In this document: positions 1 through 7,190 of the stretch, one piece after another
How the letters are laid out: every line of letters starts with the position of its first letter
How positions within the stretch are numbered: the first letter of the stretch is position 1
From: Flavobacterium cheongpyeongense
GTDB lineage: Bacteria; Bacteroidota; Bacteroidia; Flavobacteriales; Flavobacteriaceae
Reading direction: 5' to 3'
Assembly (NCBI RefSeq): GCF_003202435.1
Contig: NZ_QJHK01000033.1
Span: 1-33,448 of the forward strand
Length of the DNA: 33,448 nucleotides
Program-made: the position numbers and the translations under genes
Notes under the pieces: model-generated
Database searches by the model: none
The model's input: only the letters and a program-made list of their open reading frames with translations
Told to the model about the DNA's origin: nothing

Positions 1-90
1 AATTGGATTTGTGTTTTTGCAATTCGGTCTATCACAAGCAATGTATGTAAACAAAATAATTGAGATAAATACTGTCGTTAAAGTTTTCAT
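1..90 (-). CDS. N-terminal part of duplicated small lipoprotein (cut by window edge)
   Basis: The first 30 codons of a lipoprotein gene run off the left edge of the window. Bases 1-127 match 13109-13235 exactly by eye, so this is a second copy of the cassette encoding the 137-residue lipoprotein at 12785-13198. The start codon, N-terminal hydrophobic signal and Cys (IAC, then DRPNCK) are the same. Identity ends at the AACGT of the cassette boundary, where the neighbouring attC sites differ completely. Function unknown; whether the rest of the gene is intact cannot be seen. Confidence 0.8.
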   Translation of the reverse strand, partial: MKTLTTVFISIILFTYIACDRPNCKNTNPI

Positions 91-118
91 GTCTGATTAC
101 GGTTTCTGGTTTGGTTGC

Positions 119-253
119 CTATAACGTGTCGCCGCTTCACGAAGTTGCGGATTTTCAACACTTTTGATTACAAATATAGACAAAATTTAGTTTCAAAAAC
201 TTCCAATTCTGATAAATCCCAAACCCCGCAATTTCGTGAAACGGCTGTTAGCG
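119..253 (-). repeat. attC-like site 1
   Basis: Outer heptamers are CTATAAC (119-125) and GTTAGCG (247-253). The arms CGCCGCTTCACGAA and TTCGTGAAACGGC pair. The arm sequence is unlike the other sites, but length and layout are the same. Confidence 0.75.
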
Positions 254-267
254 GTTCGGCATTTTAT

Positions 268-861
268 TTACAAGTCTCGTTTTGCTTTTGCTTTAATAAT
301 ATCTCCATTTAATTTATCTAAATATGCTAAAGCAACATAACAACGAGTTACACTTTCGTGTTCGATAGATAATAGAATATCTCCTTTATCAGTTTTCCAA
401 ACTGAAAAATATTTACAATTATCAAATTGAACTTTATACATTTTCTCACTATCATCTTTTGGTTGCGAATATGAAGAGACATCAAATTTTTCTGTAACTT
501 CTGAAGGTTTGCCATATTTTTCGGTTAGCATTTCTTTTAAGTCAAAATAGTTTCCTGAAAGAGTTGACCAAGTATCTTTTTCAGGAAATATAACTGCTAT
601 TTTATAAACCAAATCTTTTTGTTTTAAAGTGGAAACACCTATCATACAATCTTTATAACCTGCAAAATCGCCATTTAATATTGCAGTACCATTTTCTGTT
701 CCCAAATTGGAGAAACCTTCTTGTTCCATTTTAGAAACATACTCGTTAAGTGTTCCATCAAGCGGAACGCCTTTAAAAACTAAATGTTCTGACGATTGAG
801 AATAAGTTAAGTTACAAATTGTCAAATAAGTAACTAAAAATAAGATTGTTTTTGTTTTCAT
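268..861 (-). CDS. Secreted protein of unknown function
   Basis: A 197-residue protein. Residues 1-21 form a signal peptide (lysines, a hydrophobic run, then TYSQ), so export to the periplasm is likely. The rest is a mixed alpha/beta sequence with no motif I recognise; a region around residues 95-140 (YFDLKEMLTEKYGKPSEV) resembles small secreted Bacteroidota proteins that track GKP-type repeats, but this is only an impression. It is the only gene of its cassette. The cassette ends are inverted repeats (GTTAGCGGTTCGGCAT at 247 against the complement of ATGCTGACCGCTAAC ending at 916). The start codon is 55 bp from the cassette boundary. Confidence 0.8.
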   Translation of the reverse strand: MKTKTILFLVTYLTICNLTYSQSSEHLVFKGVPLDGTLNEYVSKMEQEGFSNLGTENGTAILNGDFAGYKDCMIGVSTLKQKDLVYKIAVIFPEKDTWSTLSGNYFDLKEMLTEKYGKPSEVTEKFDVSSYSQPKDDSEKMYKVQFDNCKYFSVWKTDKGDILLSIEHESVTRCYVALAYLDKLNGDIIKAKAKRDL

Positions 862-909
862 ATTTTCTATTTTTAAGTTTCTATTTCTCGTCTCGTGTGG
901 TATGCTGAC

Positions 910-1041
910 CGCTAACGTTCCCGCGCTACAAGCAGTTTGGGACTAAATTAAGCCCATTATTCGGATTTGCCAAATCTTCCAAATACAAACCAATTTTTCC
1001 ATTAAGCCAAATCCCCAAATTGCTTGTAGCGTGTGTTGTGC
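910..1041 (-). repeat. attC-like site 2
   Basis: Outer heptamers CGCTAAC and GTTGTGC. Arms GCGCTACAAGCAGTTTGGG and CCAAATTGCTTGTAGCG: the commonest arm family here (called A1). Confidence 0.85.
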
Positions 1042-1051
1042 GATCGTATTT

Positions 1052-1732
1052 TTAGTATTCAACTATGGTTCCAACAATGTCCGATTCACTTAATAATCCA
1101 ACATATCTGCAATCTTCTGAATTATCTCTATTGTCACCAATTAGAAAAACTTTTCCATTTGGTATTTTTATTGGGCCAAAATTGTCTTTGTTCCATTTAT
1201 TTTTAAAAACTTTTGAAATGGTTGTATCCTCTTTTCCCTTTTCTTGAATCATTCTTTTTGATGTTATTTTATACTTTTCTGCAATCGAATCAGGTAATAA
1301 AGCAATCACATCATCCGACTCATCCATATAGGCAAATAAGTCGTCAGAAATTTTTTCGATTTCCTTGATTTTTGAATATTCAGCTTTAGTAGTTTTATAA
1401 GAATGAATATGGTCGATTCCTTTGTCTATATTTATTTTATTTACATAGAGAATTCCATTTATGATTTCCACAATGTCATTTTCTTTTCCATAAAGTCTAT
1501 GTATTCTAATTTGTTTCCCAGAAGTTTTGTCCTCATAATTATAACACACAAAATCGCCAATTTTCGGTGTGACTAAATTCGAAACCAATATTCTGGAATT
1601 AATTTTTAGATTCGGCTCATTTGCAACAGTTGAATTTTTATAAGCTTTCAAAATTCCCGTTTGCGCAACAATTGAAAATGAAATAAATAACGTCACAATT
1701 GTAATTAAAATTATTTTTACTTTTTTATTCAT
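1052..1732 (-). CDS. Type I signal peptidase-like protein (S26), probably lacking the catalytic dyad
   Basis: A 226-residue protein with one N-terminal membrane segment (about residues 5-23). Near the C-terminus, FGPIKIPNGKVFLIGDNRDNSEDCRYVG (about 185-212) is the conserved box E of leader peptidases (GDNRxxSxDSR). The earlier part also fits the fold: NSRILVSNL, PKIGDFVCY, then an IRIHRLYG stretch where active enzymes have the catalytic lysine (xKRVxGxPGD). Here that position reads His78-Arg79. The serine box is at best STVANEPNL around Ser34 rather than SMxPT. The fold is therefore clear, but processing activity by the usual Ser/Lys dyad is doubtful. Box E ends DCR rather than DSR. Sole gene of its cassette; the ends are inverted repeats GTTGTGCGA / TCGCACAAC. 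Confidence 0.8.
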   Translation of the reverse strand: MNKKVKIILITIVTLFISFSIVAQTGILKAYKNSTVANEPNLKINSRILVSNLVTPKIGDFVCYNYEDKTSGKQIRIHRLYGKENDIVEIINGILYVNKINIDKGIDHIHSYKTTKAEYSKIKEIEKISDDLFAYMDESDDVIALLPDSIAEKYKITSKRMIQEKGKEDTTISKVFKNKWNKDNFGPIKIPNGKVFLIGDNRDNSEDCRYVGLLSESDIVGTIVEY

Positions 1733-1775
1733 CTTTTATATTTTTTTCAATTCGCTTCGGTTTTTTCAATATGTC

Positions 1776-1907
1776 GCACAACGTTTTGCAGCTTGGCGAA
1801 GTGGCGGATTTAGAAGCACTTAACTTCAATTTAGCACTAATGTTTATTAGAAATTCGAATGTTCAATTAAGCACTGAACCCGCCATTTTGCCAAACTGCT
1901 GTTGTGC
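1776..1907 (-). repeat. attC-like site 3 (overlaps mcrC 3' end)
   Basis: Outer heptamers GCACAAC and GTTGTGC. Arms GCAGCTTGGCGAAGTGGCGG and CCGCCATTTTGCCAAACTGC (family C). The last 14 codons and stop of the McrC-like gene lie inside this site. Confidence 0.85.
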
Positions 1908-3233
1908 GTTCGGTGTTTTGTCTGTCATTAAATTTTGTTTCAATTCTTCTTCGTTTACGTTCATTGTTTTTATATATTCTTTAAAGGTTTCTGTTGTCTG
2001 TGGAACGGCAAGTCCAATTTTCTTTAGCATTCCATCTGTTTCCTTTATTCGGTATGTTTCAAAAAAACTTGTGTCTTGTTTTGGGAATATTAAAAACCCA
2101 TTCTTTGAACTAAAGCGATACATATACGCAATTGTCTTGTAGTAAATACTTGTCGCTTTTTCTGAATTTTCAGAATATGATAATTGTCTGTCAAGAGGAA
2201 TATACTTTGCATCCCCAACAGATTTTGGTTCATCTTTACTTATAAAGTCAGGATAAATTGATTGGAAATTCTCAAAAAGTAAATGGCGGTGTTTTCCTGT
2301 TTTATTCTCTGGATGAATGAATTTTTCCTTTAAAATAGTGTTTAAATACTCCTCCCAAAGCCAAGCACCGTCAAATAATAAACCATAAACTTTATCTTTA
2401 TTATTACCAAATGTAATTTTTTCATGTCGTAAAATTTTTAAGCAAATTTTTTGTAAAGCTGAATACTCTGTAAAATATGGATGAGTAACAGGTTTTAAAT
2501 TAGTAGTAATTATCTTTTGTTTTGAATTGTTATTAAATGTTTTATCTGTAACAAATATGAATTTACTTACAATGTCTCTGACTTCACTATCTCCCGTTAA
2601 AACACCACTTCCAAAAGGATGGGTTTTGATGTGTTCAATTGTATGTCTAACCAGTTGCGTCAGATTGTTATTATAGCTATGTTCTCTTGTTGTATAGGCA
2701 ATCTTTCCAGTAAAAGGAATATTTCTAAGGATGTGCCGTTTAACATCAATAGCACCCTTAACATTTGAATCGTTGTATTCCTCTTTTTTGTATGCTTTAT
2801 AGATACCTTGTGAGTATGCTTTTTTGAGATAATAGGGAAAGAGATAAAGAAGAAAATCCCAAATATTTTCTTTGCTTGGTGTTTGGTCAAATTTTAAAAG
2901 ATTAATGGAAAAGACCTTTTGCAACATATAATGAAGAAAATAATCGTTGTTGTCATCTTTTGCAAAACGGGAGGAAATTGTTAGTTGTGTAGAATTTCGA
3001 CCAATGAACCCCATTAAATTATATGTTGTCAGGTTTTCATCATCTAGCGAGAAAATATGTGGCTTTTCTACATCGTCTCGATACTTACCAAATGAATGAG
3101 GAAAAACAAGCAAATCAGGATTTTCTTTTTGTAAATCTAAAAGGTTTCTGTTTGCTATAACTGATAAATCTGCAATGTTTAAATTGTCAAATTTATCAAT
3201 ACTTTTTCCTCCATTGTTATCAGTTGTTCTCAT
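1863..3233 (-). CDS. mcrC: McrC-like nuclease subunit of McrBC type IV restriction system
   Basis: A 456-residue protein, expected to be the endonuclease partner of the McrB GTPase encoded just upstream. The family's PD-(D/E)xK core is visible as YPDF (about 327-330), then GDAKY (340-344), followed by a helix with YKTIAYMYRF. The N-terminal half resembles other McrC proteins (NLMGFIGRNSTQLTISSRF, about 72-90). Its ATG overlaps the McrB stop as TAATG, so the two are translationally coupled. The last 14 residues (AQQQFGKMAGSVLN) are encoded by the attC site, so the ORF stays open across half of the recombination site. McrBC cuts DNA carrying modified cytosines, so an anti-phage role is likely. 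Confidence 0.88.
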   Translation of the reverse strand: MRTTDNNGGKSIDKFDNLNIADLSVIANRNLLDLQKENPDLLVFPHSFGKYRDDVEKPHIFSLDDENLTTYNLMGFIGRNSTQLTISSRFAKDDNNDYFLHYMLQKVFSINLLKFDQTPSKENIWDFLLYLFPYYLKKAYSQGIYKAYKKEEYNDSNVKGAIDVKRHILRNIPFTGKIAYTTREHSYNNNLTQLVRHTIEHIKTHPFGSGVLTGDSEVRDIVSKFIFVTDKTFNNNSKQKIITTNLKPVTHPYFTEYSALQKICLKILRHEKITFGNNKDKVYGLLFDGAWLWEEYLNTILKEKFIHPENKTGKHRHLLFENFQSIYPDFISKDEPKSVGDAKYIPLDRQLSYSENSEKATSIYYKTIAYMYRFSSKNGFLIFPKQDTSFFETYRIKETDGMLKKIGLAVPQTTETFKEYIKTMNVNEEELKQNLMTDKTPNAQQQFGKMAGSVLN

Positions 3234-4759
3234 TATGCGGTAAAGGCATTTTTCAGTAGTTCAATTTTCTCAATGCTATCAGGCATCCCTCTCAAATATT
3301 CTTTCAGAAGTGGTTCGATTCTTAGATTCCAAATGTTGTCTATATCTTGTCTTGCATTACCATTTGAATCTAAGAAGTATGCCGCCCCAATGTGGTAAGA
3401 AGGATTAAGTCCATCTGTATCAGAAATTTGCTTATTTAACTTCAACATTTTTTCTTTAATGTCGTGTGGCAAGCTCATATTAACTGCACTTTGTTCTGCT
3501 GTAATCTCTATCCAAGTGAAACGTCTTCGCATTGCAAAATCAAAGCTTTCAACGCTTCTGTCTATGTCATTCATTGAGCCGATTATGTAAACATTTTCAG
3601 GCACATAAAAAACCTCTTTTTCATCGTTGTGCAAGTTTGAATATTGCGTCTTAACTGAACCTTTTTTACCTCTATAACTTGGGTCAATGGAAAAGAATAA
3701 TTCTCCAAATATTTTTGAAATTTCACCTCTGTTTATTTCGTCAATTACAAATACAAAGTCTGGTTTTGCTTTGGACGAACTTTTTTTATTTGTTAATAAT
3801 GAATTTCTGAAATTTATTAAGTTGGAGACAGATGACGTAAATTGACGATGCATTTTATTGCTATCATCAAAATCTTTAATGGAGTCTAAGTTATCACATA
3901 TCTCATCTAATGATTTGTATATTTCAAGTTCAACTATTTCCCTTTTTGATGTTATCTCCTTTGTTCCAAGTAATTGTTCGATTCTTAGTCTGTAGTTATT
4001 TATTGTCTTTGAGTTTAATCCTAACGCATTTAAGTATTGTTCATAACCAATAATTGAAAAATCGTCTATTTTTTGGATGTTAACCGCCTCAACGTCCAAA
4101 GCCTTTTTACAGAACTCTTTAAATACTCCATTTTTTAATTCAAACCCAATTATTCCGTTTTCATCAGGTGGTGTTGGTCTGAGCCCTTCAACAAAGTCTG
4201 TGTAGTCATAAGATGGGTGGAATTGTACAAAATTAAATTGTCCGCTTTCTTCTAATTCTTCATCTGTTTTTACGCCAATCAGTTGTTTTGCAATTTGTTT
4301 CGCTAAAAATGTCTTACCTGTTCCAGGAGCACCTGTAAGGATTATATTTTTGTTTGTCTCTAAAAGTTTTGAATAATAGTTCATTTGATATTTGTTTTTT
4401 GCTGTCCCAAAAATTCTATTTACATCCTCGCTTAGTTCAATCTCCTCTAATGTATTCGCATACCATTTAATATCTGTTAAGTCAAATTCATCATTTTTAA
4501 TCCAATCAATTTTTATAGAAGATTTTGAAATTAATTTAGTGACAATACCAATTTGCTTAATTCTTAAATAGCTTTTAGCATTCGGTTTCCTTCCTTTCAC
4601 AAAGGTGGATTTCAAAGCAAACATATCTCCAACAGATATTTGAGAAAACAAATCAGAGTACTTTTCTTCTTCATAGCCATTCTCCCAAATTCCCTCACTT
4701 ATGAATCTGTCAAGCTGACTTTCATCCTCCCAAGTGAAACCTCCTATAAAATAACGCAT
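3233..4759 (-). CDS. mcrB: McrB-like AAA+ GTPase subunit of McrBC restriction system
   Basis: A 508-residue protein. Residues 1-105 form an N-terminal target-recognition-type domain (YFIGGFTW..., EVE/PUA-like in character; tentative). The AAA+ module has Walker A GAPGTGKT (143-150), the McrB-typical QFHPSYDYTDFVEGLRP (179-195), Walker B FVIDEINRGE (337-346), the GSMNDIDRS motif (394-402) and arginines in AMRRRFTW (409-416). About 90 residues (230-325) are inserted between the FHPSYDY segment and Walker B. The start is 59 bp from the cassette boundary. With mcrC it fills a ~3-kb cassette whose ends are inverted repeats (GTTGTGCGT / ACGCACAAC). Confidence 0.92.
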   Translation of the reverse strand: MRYFIGGFTWEDESQLDRFISEGIWENGYEEEKYSDLFSQISVGDMFALKSTFVKGRKPNAKSYLRIKQIGIVTKLISKSSIKIDWIKNDEFDLTDIKWYANTLEEIELSEDVNRIFGTAKNKYQMNYYSKLLETNKNIILTGAPGTGKTFLAKQIAKQLIGVKTDEELEESGQFNFVQFHPSYDYTDFVEGLRPTPPDENGIIGFELKNGVFKEFCKKALDVEAVNIQKIDDFSIIGYEQYLNALGLNSKTINNYRLRIEQLLGTKEITSKREIVELEIYKSLDEICDNLDSIKDFDDSNKMHRQFTSSVSNLINFRNSLLTNKKSSSKAKPDFVFVIDEINRGEISKIFGELFFSIDPSYRGKKGSVKTQYSNLHNDEKEVFYVPENVYIIGSMNDIDRSVESFDFAMRRRFTWIEITAEQSAVNMSLPHDIKEKMLKLNKQISDTDGLNPSYHIGAAYFLDSNGNARQDIDNIWNLRIEPLLKEYLRGMPDSIEKIELLKNAFTA

Positions 4760-4811
4760 AATCTTAATTTATTTTCTATCATTTATTTGGCTGTATGGTT
4801 TTTACACTGAC

Positions 4812-4942
4812 GCACAACGTTCCCGCGCTACACGCAGGCTGGGATTAAAGATGCGTAATCTTTCGGTTAAAAACAAATGTGTAAATACAAACTATTTTCA
4901 AATTAAGCCAATTGCCCAGCTTGCTTGTAGCGTGTGTTATAG
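4812..4942 (-). repeat. attC-like site 4
   Basis: Outer heptamers GCACAAC and GTTATAG. Arms GCGCTACACGCAGGCTGGG and CCCAGCTTGCTTGTAGCG; central ATGCGTAATCTTTCGGTT. Family A2. Confidence 0.85.
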
Positions 4943-5367
4943 GAGGCTTGTTTTGTCGAAATTACTATAAACCGCAAATTTTCACGCTTCTGTTGGCAAA
5001 AATCCAATTTTCACGCTTCTGTTTTTCGGTTTGCAGTTTTCAACTTATTATTTTTTAATTTATCGTTCTAATTCAGGCTTGATACTTTTCGATTTTCTTT
5101 TGGCAGATTATAACTTTCACACTTTTTCATTTTTCAAGTTGAGTAGGAGTGTTCCAATTTTCACGCTTCCGCTTTCCTAGTTTCAACTTTTTACGTTTCT
5201 GTTGGCACATTCCAATTTTCACGCTTCGGCTTTCCAAGTTTCAATATTTTACGTTTCTGTTGGCACATTCCAATTTTTACGCTTCTGCTTTGTCAATTTC
5301 TTGCGGAAACAAATGCTTATTTTCAAATTGGAATTGTCTCGTAATTTCGGCACAAGTCTCCTATAAC
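4936..5367 (-). mobile_element. Non-coding cassette cargo with 58-bp tandem repeats
   Basis: This cargo of about 430 bp has no convincing ORF. Its ends are a clear inverted repeat (GTTATAGGAG at 4936 and CTCCTATAAC ending at 5367). Inside, a 58-bp unit beginning TTCCAATTTTCACGCTTC starts at 5152, 5210 and 5268; the third copy is partial. Related TTTTCACGCTTCTGTT pieces occur from about 4978. The period is not a multiple of three, which argues against a repeat protein. Role unknown: it may be a structured RNA, a decayed gene or simple repeat expansion. Confidence 0.6.
5152..5310. repeat. 58-bp tandem direct repeat, two full units plus a partial third
   Basis: Units start at 5152, 5210 and 5268. 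They share TTCCAATTTTCACGCTTC, a GCTTTCC(T/A)AGTTTCAA stretch and TTTTACGTTTCTGTTGGCAC. A few substitutions separate units 1 and 2; unit 3 diverges after GCTTCTGCTTTG. Confidence 0.75.
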
Positions 5368-5493
5368 GTTCCCGCGCTACACGCAGGCTGGGATTAAAGA
5401 TGCGTAATCTTTCGGTTAAACACAAATTTCTCAAATACAAAACCATCTTCAAATTAAGCCAAATACCCAGCTTGCTTGTAGCGTGTGTTGTAA
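5361..5493 (-). repeat. attC-like site 5
   Basis: Outer heptamers CTATAAC and GTTGTAA; arm family A2, nearly identical to site 4 on the left arm. Confidence 0.85.
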
Positions 5494-5503
5494 AACGTTT
5501 TTA

Positions 5504-6226
5504 TTATTTTTCAGGAAACATAAATTCCAATTGAGCAATTGAGCAGGGTTTGTTACCAACATTTTTTCCAACAGCAAAACTCTCAAATTTCAATTCTTTA
5601 CTATTAATAAGTTTCTCTAGATAATCAGTTTCAAAACCCAACTGTTGTAATTTACTTTTCCCAATTTTAACCTCTTCTATATCATCTAAAAAATAATATG
5701 CAAAAATCTGAACTCTAATTAACCTTTCAGTGTCATAAATATTATCACTTTCAGGTAAAATTTTTTCTGAAAAATCTATTGCTTCTTTAAAATCTCCATT
5801 AAATAACAGAGTTGATGCTATGTCAGCTTTTAAGTTAAACGAATCTGGAAAGTTTTCTAAAAGTTTATTTTCTATTTCTAAAGCTCCTTTGAAGTTTCCC
5901 ATAAACATAAGTCCTTGAGATTTCAAGTATAACGCTTTAAAATGTGATGAATCTATTGTTAAACATTGGTCAAGAAGATTCATTATTTCAAAAAGATTCG
6001 GATTAGATATAGTTTTTGAATGTGCTAATCGAAAATATAACTCTGCATCATTTGGATTTTTACTTATTAAAGATTCGAGTAAATTATTTGCACTTTCAAA
6101 ATCATTTTTTTCTTGATAATTACTAACCTCTATGAGTTGAGAATTAATATTAATTTTTTCAAGTTCACTTTCATTTTTTCCTTTACAAGAAAAAAATAAG
6201 AATATCAAGATTAAAAGTTTGTTCAT
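5504..6226 (-). CDS. TPR-repeat lipoprotein
   Basis: A 240-residue protein. The N-terminus MNKLLILIFLFFSCKGK has a lipobox (LFFSC, Cys14), so a lipid-anchored protein is likely. The body contains helical tetratricopeptide-like repeats: NDAELYFRLAHSKTI, SSHFKALYLKSQGLMFMGNFKGALEIENKLLENFPDSF and LKADIASTLLFNGDFKEAIDFSEKIL, with spacing near 34 residues. These usually mediate protein-protein contacts; no partner is visible. It starts 26 bp from the cassette boundary, leaving hardly any room for its own promoter. Cassette ends GTTGTAAAAC / GTTTTACAAC form an inverted repeat. Confidence 0.82.
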   Translation of the reverse strand: MNKLLILIFLFFSCKGKNESELEKININSQLIEVSNYQEKNDFESANNLLESLISKNPNDAELYFRLAHSKTISNPNLFEIMNLLDQCLTIDSSHFKALYLKSQGLMFMGNFKGALEIENKLLENFPDSFNLKADIASTLLFNGDFKEAIDFSEKILPESDNIYDTERLIRVQIFAYYFLDDIEEVKIGKSKLQQLGFETDYLEKLINSKELKFESFAVGKNVGNKPCSIAQLEFMFPEK

Positions 6227-6245
6227 ATTTTTTCTCTAAAATGTT

Positions 6246-6371
6246 TTACAACGTTCCCGCGCCTCTAGCTGTTTGCAACTTATGAAACAGAGTATTTTCG
6301 GCTAAACGAAAATAGGAATTAAAAATGATAATTCCACTAAAGATGCAAATAGCTAGAGGCGTGTGTTATGG
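6246..6371 (-). repeat. attC-like site 6 (family B)
   Basis: Outer heptamers TTACAAC and GTTATGG. Outer stem GCCTCTAGCT (6261-6270) with AGCTAGAGGC (6351-6360), and GTTTGCA with TGCAAAT. The interior holds two more hairpins: ATTTTCG/CGAAAAT (6294-6313) and GGAATTA/TAATTCC (6315-6335). Confidence 0.85.
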
Positions 6372-6690
6372 TGTGTAGCGACACGTCTGTTAAGCACGCA
6401 CTATTTTCCATTCCAATTATCGATTTCAATTTCGGCAAGTTTTTCCACCTTCCGATTTTCCGTTCCAAATAGTTCCCGTCTTTGAATTCCAAACTTTAGT
6501 TAAATCTCAAAAAAAATGCGACAAAAAAATCCGCTTTCGGTTGTCCGATAAGCGGTTCACGTTTGTTAGTCCGCAACAATTCGGCACCAATTTCGGTTTT
6601 GGTCAGCTTGGTTTTTGCTTCATTTTGTTTTCCGAACTAAACACCGGATTAAAATCAGCTGATTCTCGTCGGCGGAGCTATACACCATAA
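6252..6690 (-). mobile_element. Recurrent non-coding cassette, copy 1
   Basis: A 439-bp unit: family-B attC plus about 320 bp with no conserved ORF. Cargo ends GTTATGGTGTGTAGC and GCTATACACCATAAC form an inverted repeat. A minus-strand terminator-like hairpin lies at 6523-6555. The same unit occurs ten times complete and once truncated in this window, with scattered substitutions. A short ORF starting at the boundary ATG differs in frame and length between copies, so I regard the cargo as non-coding. Confidence 0.85.
6523..6555 (-). terminator. Intrinsic terminator-like hairpin in recurrent non-coding cassette
   Basis: On the minus strand the sequence reads CCGCTTATCGGACAACCGAA, then AGCGG, then A and a run of seven T. 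The outer stem CCGCTT/AAGCGG and inner TCGG/CCGA close a small loop. The equivalent hairpin is conserved in every complete copy: 9405-9438, 11183-11218, 11627-11660, 17210-17242, 20650-20682, 21090-21122, 22663-22696, 31972-32005 and 32419-32451. It would stop transcription travelling in the direction of the cassette genes. Confidence 0.65.
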
Positions 6691-6817
6691 CGTTCCCGCA
6701 CTACAGCGGGTTTGGGACTAAATTAAGCCCTATTTTCGGATTTGCCAAATTATCACAAATACAAAACCAACTTTCCATTAAGCCAATTGCCCAAATCCGT
6801 TGTAACGTGTGTTAGCG
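6685..6817 (-). repeat. attC-like site 7
   Basis: Outer heptamers CCATAAC and GTTAGCG. Arms CTACAGCGGGTTTGGG and CCAAATCCGTTGTAA (family A3-like, with imperfect outer pairing). Confidence 0.82.
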
Positions 6818-6824
6818 GTAGGTG

Positions 6825-7187
6825 TTATTGTGGTATTTCACCCGTTTCTATTAAATTTTGAAATTCCTCCGCATTTAATAATATAACATTTTGTTCTTCT
6901 GCTTTTTTCATTTTGGCAGGTCCAGCATTTTCTCCACAACACAAAAAATTTAAATTATTAGTTATGCTTTTCGCAATATGAAAATTATTCTCTTCAGCAA
7001 CTTTTATCAAAGTATTTTTTTCTGTGGGTGAAAAACCAGTGAAACAAATTTCAATTTTAGGTTCTGTTTTAGGTTTTAATGAATAGATTATTTCCCAACC
7101 TTGTTTTTCAGTTAGATTATTTAATTCTTGTTCTGATAGTTCAGTTTTAGATTTTAGAATACTTAATAATTTGTTTGATAATTTCAT
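6825..7187 (-). CDS. BRCT-domain protein
   Basis: A 120-residue protein. Residues 44-114 match the BRCT pattern known from NAD-dependent DNA ligase: KIEICFTGF, a helix with AEENNFHIAKSIT, NLNFLCCGENAGPAKMKKAEEQNV, then LNAEEFQNLI. Residues 1-40 are a helical leader. BRCT domains bind DNA ends or phosphopeptides, so a DNA-transaction role is plausible, but there is no catalytic domain. It is the second gene of a two-gene cassette, starting 3 bp after the stop of the DUF2513-like gene. Cassette ends GTTAGCGGTAGGTG / CTTACCGCTAAC are inverted repeats. Confidence 0.78.
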   Translation of the reverse strand: MKLSNKLLSILKSKTELSEQELNNLTEKQGWEIIYSLKPKTEPKIEICFTGFSPTEKNTLIKVAEENNFHIAKSITNNLNFLCCGENAGPAKMKKAEEQNVILLNAEEFQNLIETGEIPQ

Positions 7188-7190
7188 ATT

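Noticed and set aside
1771..2142. A 123-residue plus-strand ORF beginning at attC site 3
   Set aside because: It lies antisense to mcrC, is hydrophobic in the way shadow frames of AT-rich genes are, and starts within the attC.
5249..5452. A 67-residue minus-strand ORF covering attC site 5 and part of the repeat cassette
   Set aside because: It begins inside an attC arm and runs through 58-bp repeats; composition is biased to Arg, Lys and Asn and looks like chance.
6252..6690. The recurrent non-coding unit as an ordinary MITE or insertion sequence
   Set aside because: It has no target-site duplication, always sits exactly between cassette core sites and carries its own attC, so a cassette explains it better.
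6640..6690. Short minus-strand ORF (MVYSSADENQL...) starting at the cassette-boundary ATG of the recurrent element
   Set aside because: Length and frame differ among copies (ACCCG, ACCGG, AACCCG and ACACCGG variants), so there is no sign of coding constraint.
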